The translations under genes were made by a program, and so were the position numbers. Of a DNA stretch of 29,961 nucleotides, positions 6,935 to 16,700 are shown piece by piece; position 1 is the stretch's first letter; every line of letters starts with the position of its first letter. The notes beneath the pieces were generated by a model. The model was not told the DNA's origin. It was given only the letters and a program-made list of their open reading frames with translations, and ran no database searches. The stretch comes from CAYVBJ01 sp964415185 (GTDB lineage: Bacteria > Bacteroidota > Rhodothermia > Balneolales > Balneolaceae), in contig CAYPZI010000022.1 of NCBI GenBank assembly GCA_964415185.1, forward strand, positions 1 to 29,961, read 5' to 3'.

Positions 6935-9900
6935 TTGAAATCACTTGAGTCAATTTTCGGGCCGAATTCAGCATTAGTTGAAGAACTTTACGAACAATAT
7001 GAAAAAGATCCGGAGAGTATACCCCAACACTGGAGAACCTATTTCGACGAAGTAGACGGAAAATCCGTTGTTACCGAAGAAGAGCCTGAAGAACCCGTTG
7101 AAACAAAAAAAGAGGCTAAGCCGGAGCCTGAAAAGAAAGAAGCCAGGGAAAGAAAAATCCCGGAAGATGCAGAGTCAGAGAAAATCAGGGGGGTATCGGC
7201 CAAGATAGCCCAGAACATGGACGACAGCATAAAAGTACCCACTGCTACATCACTCCGTGTTTTACCGGTAAAAATGCTTGTCGAAGACCGCTCCATTATC
7301 AACCGGCATCTTTTGCAGCGGGGAGATCCCAAAGCTTCGTTCACTCATTTTATTGCCTGGGCAGTTATAAAGGCCATTGAGTCTTTCCCGAACCTGAACA
7401 GTTTCTATGCCACTATTGATGGTGATCCCCACAGGGTAAAACCTTCTGGAATCAACCTGGGAATTGCCGTCGACATCCAGCACAAAGACGGATCAAGAAA
7501 CCTTGTTGTTCCGAACATCAAGGATGTCGACAAGATGAACTTCCGCGAGTTTCTGTTTGCATATTCTGAACTGATAGATAAAGCAAGAGACGGAAATCTT
7601 GAAATCAGTGATTTTCAAAACACCACTATCAGCATTACCAATCCCGGTACCATAGGCACCGTCTCATCAGTCCCCCGGCTTATGCAGGGACAAGGTGCCA
7701 TCATTGCAACCGGAGCTATTAACTATCCTGCTGAATTTCAGTCAATGTCACAGGAAGTGTTGAATCAGCTCGGGGTGAGCAAAGTAATGACGATGACATG
7801 CACCTACGACCATCGAATTATCCAGGGAGCTGAATCTGGATCGTTTTTGCAAAAAATCCATATGCTCCTGAATGGAGAAGAAGATTTTTACGATACGATT
7901 TTTGAAGATCTTGATATCCCGTATGAACCGATTCCCTTTGGCCATGATACTTTTGCCGGGCAGTTGAGCAGCAAGGCCAATACCCTTGAGCAAGACCGGC
8001 GTGCTATTGCCGTATGGAGGCTTATCAGTATGTACAGAATGAGGGGACATGTTCTTGCAAACCTGGATCCCCTCGGTTATGATGACGGCCACAGCCCGGA
8101 ACTGGATTTAGAGTATTACGGACTTTCACTTTGGGATCTGGACCGGGAATTTTATTGCGGCGGATTGGGAGGTAATGAAATTGCCCCTCTCAGGCACATT
8201 ATTACCCAGCTCAGGGATACATATTGCAGGACCATCGGTGCCGAATACATGCACTTGCTCGATTTGGAGGAGAGAGAGTGGCTGCGCGAGCAGATGGAGT
8301 CGACAACCAACAATCCGGACCTTACCAAGCAAGAGAAAGAAGAGATTCTGCACAAGCTGAACCAGGCGATGGCGTTCGAGCAATTTCTGCACAAAAAATA
8401 TATCGGCCACAAAAGGTTTTCACTTGAAGGTGCCGACACACTCATTCCCATGATGCAGTTTCTGATCGACCGCGCAGGGAATTACAATATCAATAAAATG
8501 TTTCTCGGAATGGCTCACCGGGGCCGCCTCAACATTCTTGTGAACATCATGAATAAGCCCTATCACAAGGTCTTTGCAGATTTTGAAGGTAATATTGATC
8601 CGGACACCATCCAGGGCTCAGGTGACGTTAAATACCATCTCGGTGCCAAAGGCGAATGTAAAACGTGCGAAAACAAAACCATTGAATTGGAGCTGCTTCC
8701 CAACCCGAGCCATCTTGAATCAGTAAATCCGGTTGTAGAAGGAGCAGCACGTGCTACACAGGATCATCTGGATTCCGAAAATCCAAGTAAAGAAATAATT
8801 CCTGTACTTATGCATGGCGATGCAGCGTTTTCGGGACAGGGAGTCGTTGCAGAAACTTTGAATATGTCGCAGCTTCGCGGATATGAAACCGGGGGCACCA
8901 TTCACATCATTATTAACAACCAGATCGGATTTACAACGCTGCCCGAAGATGGCCGATCAACAGAATACGCCTCCGATCTGGCCAAGATGATCCTCGCACC
9001 CATTTTCCATGTTAACGGGGATGATCCGGAAGCGGCTGTTCACGTAACCCGGATGGCTCTTGATTACAGGCAAAAATTCGGAAAGGATGTGGTTATCGAT
9101 CTTACCTGCTACCGGAAACATGGACATAATGAAGGCGATGAGCCTGCATTTACACAGCCGGGCATGTACAAAGAGATTGATAATCATCCTCCCGTAAGGG
9201 ATATCTACATGAAAGAGCTGAGGCGCAAGGGCGATTTTACGGATGAAGAGATGCAGGCACTCATAGATGAGTTTGACGAATTGCTTCAGGAAGCATTTGA
9301 AGATGCAAAAAGTGCACCTTCTCTTGAAGTTACCGAAAAAATGCTGGACCGTGCCGAAGAAAAGCAGAATGAACGAGAAAATATCCCGGATACAACCTAT
9401 CCCATTGATGAACTGAAAGATATAGCCGTAAAACTAAATACCGTTCCCAAAGATTTCGATGCTAACCCTAAACTTCTCCGGCAGCTTGCCAAAAGGGCTG
9501 AATATGCAGAAAATAACGAAAAAAAACTGGATTGGGGTTTTACCGAAGCTTTGGCGCTCGGGTCACTGCTCAAATCGGGTGTTACAGTGAGGCTAACCGG
9601 GCAGGATGTTGAAAGAGGCACATTCTCCCACAGACATGCGGTGCTGCATGGTACAAATGCCGATCATTCTTTTATCCCGCTCAACAACCTGGATGAAGAC
9701 CAGGGTAAATTATACCCGTACAACAGCTTGTTAAGTGAATTTGCAGCACTTGGGTATGAATTCGGCTATAGTTCCGCAAAACCGGATGCCCTCGTTATTT
9801 GGGAAGCCCAGTTTGGTGATTTTGTAAACGGGGCACAGGTAATCATTGATCAGTATATTTCAGCTTCAGAAGCAAAATGGGGACAGAAATCAGCTTTGGT

Positions 9901-10552
9901 TATGACGCTTCCGCATGGTTATGAGGGGCAAGGGCCTGAGCACTCTTCTGCGAGACTCGAGCGATTTTTGCAGCTTTGTGCCGAAGATAACATGCAGGTT
10001 GCCAATTTTACTTCACCTGCCCAATACTATCATGCGCTCAGAAAGCAGGTTTTACAAAAAGATAAAAAACCTCTGATTATCATGTCGCCCAAAAGCCTTT
10101 TAAGGCACCCGAAAGCAGTCTGTAATATTGAAGAACTTGCCAACGGAAAATTTCATCCGTTTATACCCGATAATTCCGTTGAAGATAAAAGTAACATAAA
10201 ACGGCTGCTCATCTGTTCAGGCAAAGTTTACTATGATTTACTGAATTATAAACAAGAGAATGAGATAGAGAATATAGCCATCGGACGGCTTGAACAGTAC
10301 TATCCTTTCCCGGATTCAGATGTTTCTAACTGGCTGTCAGAATATGAACACGTATCGGATATCGTCTGGTGCCAGGAAGAGCCTCAAAATATGGGGGCGT
10401 GGTGGTTTGTTTCGCTCCGGTTAAACAGCCTGCTTTCAAATGGCCAAAAACTCAGTTATGCAGGCCGGCAAGCTTCCGCTTCACCCGCAGCCGGACAGAA
10501 AAAAATCCATGAAGCAGAGCAAAAGAATCTGGTTGAAAAGGCACTGGTATAA
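6935..10552 (+). CDS. kgd: Fused 2-oxoglutarate dehydrogenase E2-E1 (Kgd/OdhA type)
   Basis: This 1205-residue enzyme joins a succinyltransferase (E2) catalytic domain to the thiamine-dependent E1 of 2-oxoglutarate dehydrogenase, making succinyl-CoA in the TCA cycle. Residues 1-40 (SIFGPNSALVEELYEQY) are the E1 leader that contacts the complex, 43-85 a charged Glu/Lys/Pro linker, and about 90-325 the E2 core with active-site H293 in YDHRIIQG. The E1 part follows, with H528 in GMAHRGRLN, thiamine motif HGDAAF (627-632) and N661-N662, and a transketolase-like C-terminal half. There is no lipoyl domain, so a separate lipoylated partner is needed. The start is TTG at 6935: an in-frame stop lies at 6929-6931 and the first in-frame ATG is at residue 94, inside the E2 region. 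The gene ends at a strong hairpin. Confidence 0.95.
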   Translation: MKSLESIFGPNSALVEELYEQYEKDPESIPQHWRTYFDEVDGKSVVTEEEPEEPVETKKEAKPEPEKKEARERKIPEDAESEKIRGVSAKIAQNMDDSIKVPTATSLRVLPVKMLVEDRSIINRHLLQRGDPKASFTHFIAWAVIKAIESFPNLNSFYATIDGDPHRVKPSGINLGIAVDIQHKDGSRNLVVPNIKDVDKMNFREFLFAYSELIDKARDGNLEISDFQNTTISITNPGTIGTVSSVPRLMQGQGAIIATGAINYPAEFQSMSQEVLNQLGVSKVMTMTCTYDHRIIQGAESGSFLQKIHMLLNGEEDFYDTIFEDLDIPYEPIPFGHDTFAGQLSSKANTLEQDRRAIAVWRLISMYRMRGHVLANLDPLGYDDGHSPELDLEYYGLSLWDLDREFYCGGLGGNEIAPLRHIITQLRDTYCRTIGAEYMHLLDLEEREWLREQMESTTNNPDLTKQEKEEILHKLNQAMAFEQFLHKKYIGHKRFSLEGADTLIPMMQFLIDRAGNYNINKMFLGMAHRGRLNILVNIMNKPYHKVFADFEGNIDPDTIQGSGDVKYHLGAKGECKTCENKTIELELLPNPSHLESVNPVVEGAARATQDHLDSENPSKEIIPVLMHGDAAFSGQGVVAETLNMSQLRGYETGGTIHIIINNQIGFTTLPEDGRSTEYASDLAKMILAPIFHVNGDDPEAAVHVTRMALDYRQKFGKDVVIDLTCYRKHGHNEGDEPAFTQPGMYKEIDNHPPVRDIYMKELRRKGDFTDEEMQALIDEFDELLQEAFEDAKSAPSLEVTEKMLDRAEEKQNERENIPDTTYPIDELKDIAVKLNTVPKDFDANPKLLRQLAKRAEYAENNEKKLDWGFTEALALGSLLKSGVTVRLTGQDVERGTFSHRHAVLHGTNADHSFIPLNNLDEDQGKLYPYNSLLSEFAALGYEFGYSSAKPDALVIWEAQFGDFVNGAQVIIDQYISASEAKWGQKSALVMTLPHGYEGQGPEHSSARLERFLQLCAEDNMQVANFTSPAQYYHALRKQVLQKDKKPLIIMSPKSLLRHPKAVCNIEELANGKFHPFIPDNSVEDKSNIKRLLICSGKVYYDLLNYKQENEIENIAIGRLEQYYPFPDSDVSNWLSEYEHVSDIVWCQEEPQNMGAWWFVSLRLNSLLSNGQKLSYAGRQASASPAAGQKKIHEAEQKNLVEKALV

Positions 10553-10601
10553 TGTCAACTATAAACCCGCAAAGTTTTATTTCATAGTTGTTCCCATTTT
10601 C
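10552..10601 (+). repeat. Dispersed repeat, copy 1
   Basis: The segment starts in the kgd stop codon and matches 29909-29958: 28 of the first 29 positions are identical (single mismatch at 10561), and 13 of the next 20. The conserved core contains AAACCCGCAAAGTTT, which is also the left arm of the kgd terminator hairpin. So the repeat probably carries a mobile or shared terminator. Confidence 0.7.
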
Positions 10602-10644
10602 TCAACATACGGCTATTTCAGAAAGGAAACTTTGCGGGTTTTTA
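10563..10644 (+). terminator. kgd terminator, 15-bp stem with large loop
   Basis: AAACCCGCAAAGTTT (10563-10577) pairs perfectly with AAACTTTGCGGGTTT (10627-10641), followed by a run of T to 10643. The loop is 49 nt, unusually long for an intrinsic terminator, which may reflect an inserted repeat. It lies 10 bp after kgd and between convergent genes, so it should end kgd transcription before sprA. Confidence 0.65.
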
Positions 10645-10672
10645 CTAGTGTTAAGTCAACTCTTTATTGACT

Positions 10673-10742
10673 CAGACCTGTCTGGTTTTGAAGGATATCA
10701 ATCCTAAAACAAGATTTTCGGCTTGTCAAACCTGACAGGTTT
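10673..10742. repeat. Two small palindromes between kgd and sprA
   Basis: CAGAC-CT-GTCTG lies at 10673-10684 and AAACCTG-A-CAGGTTT at 10728-10742. They share the word CCTG and GGTTT in opposite sense. The second is 15 bp past the sprA stop and could help end sprA transcription, although no T-run follows on the minus strand. Confidence 0.4.
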
Positions 10743-10757
10743 ATAATTGATATTACA

Positions 10758-13700
10758 CTACCCTGACCGGATATTGATTCGGATGTTAAACCGAACATCA
10801 TGAGTAGTTCGTTCAAAAGTTCTGGATGATTTGGGATTCACTTTTGAAAACGAATACTCAAAATTGGACTGAACAGTACTTGAAAATCTATAACCAAGAG
10901 AAACAGAACCGTTAAACCGGGTTTGGCCTGTTGGCGGCCTGGGGCTAAAATCAAATAAATCGGGATTTCTCGAAATCGTGTCAAAGTTTTCCGATAAAGC
11001 CCTGTCGAGATCCGCATCCAATAGAAACCTCTGTTCCTGGTCTTCAATCAAATTCCCGGTAATACTGATATCAAGGTTACTGGTACTTCTGCCAAACAGG
11101 GGCATATTAAAATTTCGAACAGTATAAGCAAACTGAAATTTCAAACCATTCGACTTTCGTTCGGTTACCTGTGAGTTGGCGAGAGATAAACTGGTGAGCC
11201 GGCTGCTCTCGTAACCAATTTGAGTGCGAATGTTGTTATCCCAGGTAATATTTAACTGAACAAGAGGAGAAAAACGTTGTTCAATATTGATCGCATTTGG
11301 TTCAAACTCCGTTCTTTCATCCAATATAGTAAAGTCGCCAAGCCTTCTTTCCGTTATCTGTCCGGCAAGGTTTTGGAAATTCCAGCCTATCCTGTAACTG
11401 CCGTTATAACTGTGAGTAACAGATGCCCGTTGCATGCTTTGCCCAATAACAGGAATCAGTTTTTCAATGCCCGTCCAGTTGATGCGCCAGTTCGGCAGGG
11501 GGAAAGGAGTGAAATTACGATCTCCAACAGCTCCTGAACTTGCACTCAGGTACGATTTCCTGAAATCTTCTTGCAAGGATTCTTTGTTGAGAACCGTTCT
11601 GCCCTCAAATGATGTTATCAAGTTTTCGGAATTGCTCATTCCGTCAAATGCCAGTTGCAGTTGTCTTCTGAAAAACTCTTCATAATTATTTCCAAAAGAC
11701 CATACACTTGACGTTATGGTTCCGGAGGCGGATCTCACGTCATTAATAGAATTATCTGTTTCAAGTGTAATTGACTGATTTACCCTTTCATCCCATTGCG
11801 TATTCCAGGTAAGATCTATCGTAAAATTTTCAAACGGATTCAGTTTTGTATTTACATTTATATTATCTGAAAAGGTATTGTTTGACGGAATCTGGATTGT
11901 CGAACCGGTCAGATTATCGATTAACTGATCCCTGGGAATCTCTTCGGAAATTCCCAGCCTGAAACCGAAACCGGGAGCAAATGCATCATTACTGATCAAA
12001 TCGGTAATCTGTGAGCCTCCTGCAAAACCTGCCTGGGATGCTGTTTTTGAATTGTTGTACGCCACATCAATGGTTCTCATGCTGAACATTGCAAGTAATA
12101 ATTTTCTTCCAAAAAAGAGAAACTCTTCGCCCACCGATCTCGATTCTCCGTCTTCAGCTTCAGCATTGTTATTGTTATTTCTTATTCTTTGACGGTCCCT
12201 GCTATCACTTTCGTCATCTTCAACCAGTTTGTTATAAAATGGAATCCTTCCAAACAGGTTTTCAATATCCAGTCTTAATGAGTGGTCAAGCCTGAAAGTG
12301 TTGGAAACCCTGGCTCCGAGTTCAGATCCCACCGGTGAATTTTCCCATCGAAAACCGCCGCCGTAGCGAGCAGAGTAATTCATCCAGCTTAGCGGCCTGA
12401 TTGTGTTAAACCTGGGCTGCCAGCTTGCCGTGTAATCCTCTTGGTAGTTATTCCTTCGTGAACTCAGCGAATCAAAAACCAGGTCTTTGAAAACGGAAAA
12501 CGTAGGAATTGTCTCAAATGCAAGGCTGTCGGCCCCCCCTAATCCGGCATTGCGAACTGATGAATTGGTAAGGTCAAACGTACTGCGTGACTGAAAACTT
12601 GTAGTGATGGAGCGGGTAAAATTATAACCGAATCCAAAATTGGTATTATACGTAAAGTTGTGAGTCTGGCGAAGCGGAACCTCTTGCTCATCTTCATCAA
12701 TCCGCCTTTTTCTCTCTTCAAACAGCCTTGAAGTACTGAATGACGCCGAAACATTATTCGGCATATATCCGAGCTGAAAACCTGATGCCGCTTTCAGGAG
12801 GGGCACGTTTTCAAGAAATGCCAGTGGCCTCAAAAATTTTACATTTCTGATGTTGAGATTGTATCGTAATGAAGTATTGAAATTCCAGTTATCCTCAAAC
12901 CTGTATTCCGGGTTCCTTCCGTTACCGGTATTGTAAACGTGATTGATTGTGATGTTATCGAGAGTATATCTTAAAAACCCGCTTTGCGAATTTTCTTTCG
13001 AAAAATTTGAGAGGTTAAGTGAAAAAGACTCCCTGAACGTCTGTACTTCATTTATTCTTTGATTGATAAAAGCTGTCTGTTCATCTTCGTTTAAGTCGGT
13101 ACGTGCCCTTACGGCATCCTTAAAATCATCCAGCCTGATATCACCCTGGTTAGGAAGATATTTTGGCGTTGCTATCGACCTCCTGAAAGAAAGGGAGAGT
13201 GGAATATTCCAACCGTAGCGTTCAGGTATAAATTTGTGCAGGTTCATGCTGGTTGTCAAATCATAAACAAAAGTATTATCCACCCGGCGATTTCCGAGCT
13301 GGGAATCAAGAGAACCGAAACCCTGTGTTTGACGGCTAAAATTACCGTCAAATGTTGCAAAATCAGCAAATTTAAATGATGTTTTGGCATTAGCTGCCCA
13401 CCCGATTTCATTTTCGAATCCTGAAACACGCATCTCGTTCAGCCACAATTCGGAATTGAGGATAGGAACCCCGGGACCCGATGGATTTTCAATATCAAAC
13501 GGATTTCTTATGCCCAGCCCAATTTGTGAAACCCGGTCAAGAGAAGGATTGCCTTTTATAGCAATCACGGCGCCCGGCACGGCATCCTCAAGCAGGTCAT
13601 CACGCTCAAAAACAACAGAAATATCATCCGGCCCCTCCTGGTCCCGCAACTGCTTAAGCTGGTTAAAAGCCGAAAGAAGGATATTTACACTATTTTGATC

Positions 13701-16700
13701 GGGAAGCCAAACCTGTTCGGCTTCTTCAAACATTTGAGCCTGGTTTGTAAAATCGAACGGCTGAAACTGGAAATTCGGATCGGATGGAGTTACCGGCTGA
13801 CGATATTCATAATAATTGTTTTCAATATCATTGCCCATTCTGATAACAAGTTCAAGATCTCCCCTGTTTTCAAAACCTTCACCGTGAACAAACATTCTGA
13901 AGTTCGAGTAATTCAGAAGATTAAGCCCGCCGGGATAAACTCTTTTCACCATTTGCAACGAATTGGGGCCGAGATTTTCGATTTGAAGTGCAATGGATTG
14001 TTCATTTTGCAATGATTGCAATTGGGTACCCCTATTCTCACCACGTATTACTCCTTCAGGAATTCTGTATGGAAAAGGCTCGCGGTTAGCATTCTCTTCA
14101 ATATTCACGGAACTGACCCTGATTTCAGCTGCAGGATCATTTTGCGTGTTAATGGATTCATCTTCCCTCCACTGGCTTCCCACAAATTCGAATGTAGCAA
14201 ATCGCATTGTGAAAGGTTTTTCATAACCGGACATCCACATTCTCACGTATGAAATGTTCTGAAAATCATTAATATCACCGAAACGCCGCTCGAATTCAGT
14301 TAGTGGAATCCTGATTTGCAGCCAGCGGTCTTGTTGATTGGCACCCGCAACACGGTCTACAATAAATGTACCCGGGCTTCCGATCTGCAGATTTGAAAAG
14401 TCTGCCGGATTTAAGTCGATTTCGTATTGAAAAAAAGCATCGTTCTGGTTTACCACGGCAGGGTTGACAAGGCCTTCGGTATCAGGCCTGTTGGTAATGG
14501 CTCTTCGGTCGCCCTGGGTAATCGGTGTATTCCCTTCCGTAAATCCGAGCAGCCTGTGAAAACGTTCATGGAGCGGCAGATCCTGTACTTGTGATTCCCC
14601 GTAAAATATGTAATCGTCATTGGAAGGGTCGTTTTGAATCATTTGAAACTCTTCGCTGTCGTCACCGAATTGAAACCTCATGGCTTCAATAAAATCGGCA
14701 AAAACAGACTGCTCATTCAGATTATTGAATCCTTCTGTACTTGGCATTCCGTCAAACCCCACATCTTCGAGATTTCTGTTTTGATTTGAGAATTGCCCCT
14801 CAGGCGGCGGAGGATTGGCAGGAATTACAGACCTTGGATTGACTGCCCTGTCAAGTATAAGTGTTTCGGGGTTTAGGGCCAGGCCGTCCTCCGAATTGAG
14901 CTGAGAATTGGGAACAATATCTTCCGATATAAGCCCGATATCAATGAAAAGTTTACCGTCATAGTCTTCGATATCCGCCGTTGTAGGCTCTCTGCCATCG
15001 GGCAGAATTGGTTGTACCCAGAACTCAAGAAATTCAATATTGTTTTGAGAAAAGTCTTCCTGCCCCGAAGGTATAGGAGCCGTCATTCCTCCCCATGTTC
15101 GCTCAGGTTCATTTTCCAATAAGTTTTTTAATTCGAGATTGTAATTATAAGGCCCTCTCAAGCGCGGATCAAAGTGTATATCCAGCGTATTGATAATTTC
15201 TTCCTGTGGATTTTGAGTTTCCCTCCCGGGAAATACATTTTGAACACGAACCGGTTGAGATTCGGGTGTAAATTCAACTCCGCCAAGTATACTTGAGATA
15301 TTTCTTGGAATCGTATACCATGAAAATTTGGATCTCAGGTCCGAACGGTCAAGCTTTGATTGCAAAGTCGCAACAGGCAATCCCGGAAAATCGTCTTCAA
15401 GAAAAAACATTTCATCAGGTTCATAGCCCGGAACGGCCGCTGGTGCAGCTGACAAAGCCCACCGGGTTGCACTAAGCAAACTTACTTTGATGTTGGAACC
15501 TTCAAAATCATCAATAAACGAGAGGCCCTCTTCTTCATCCGGAAACAGTTCATTGTCATCGATAGCATCGCTCACTGCCCTTGTATTTGCCACCCCCGGC
15601 CTGAGCTGGGCAAATTCTCCGCTAAAACGGATTTCCGAACGTTCACGGGTCTGAATCAGGGGAAGCGCGTCAAGAGCACGTGTAATAAAAGGTGTATCAA
15701 ACTGCGCATTCGCATCCAATCCCAAAACAGCATTATTGATGGGCTCTTCATTGATCCTGATTTTGTCATCCAGCGGACGCTCATTGAACCTGAAGTAGGT
15801 AGCCCCGATATTAAAGTTTTTGTTCACTTCATACTCGGCCCTGATCCCGGTAAATGTTTTTTGCTGAATGGATGTAAACGTCTGATTTTCAAATTCAATC
15901 CGGATATCCTGGCCGGAAGCAAGAAATCTTTCATTAAGAATAGTAATACTTCCAAAAGAATAATCGACCTGGAAATCCACGTCTTCCTGCAACTCAACTC
16001 CATTGGCAAATACTTTAACCGATCCCGGAACCAGGGCAATGCCGAGCGTAAAATTTTCCTGTACTCCGCCTTTTGAAACCCCATCGATCAGGTAAAACTC
16101 ATTCTTTGAAATCTGAGCTGCATTTCGCTGCCTTTCATTGTACAATTCATTAAAAGCAACCCGGTTAATTGTCTCATCTTCAACCCCTGCCTGAACCAAT
16201 ACTTCTTGAATTCTTTCACCAAAGGGTTCTATGAAAGGAAATAAAATAGTCCCGTTCATGGGATTCAGAGTCCCGGTGCCAAAGTCAATCTGGTTATCCG
16301 AATTCACGGCGCCCTGGGTATTAACTCGGTCAAGCCCCAGGTCTTCCAAAAGAGTAGTAGTTCTTCCCGGAAGCCGGTTTTGAGACAGGTTGCCTTCTGT
16401 AAAAAGCAAATCAATTTCCAGGTTTTCCCTGGTTATATTATTTGTGCCAATTGAATAGATATTTCGCATGGTTAATGGAAAAACCCGGTGATCGGTAGAC
16501 ACATTCCGTGGCCGCAGCATCTTCAGGAAAACCCGGTCACCCCCGCCCTGGTTCAATTCACCGACTTCAATTACATTTCCATTGCCATCCAGATAAGTAA
16601 AAGCCACTGCAAGCACTTCTCTGGAGCCTAATGCTCTTCTTAGTGAAATAAATCCGGATACTTTATTTATTGTATAATCCTGTCCCTCCTGAAGCAGTTC

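Noticed and set aside
10440..10670. 76-residue frame across the kgd end and terminator
   Set aside because: It is made of the kgd tail in another frame and the repeat, so a shadow.
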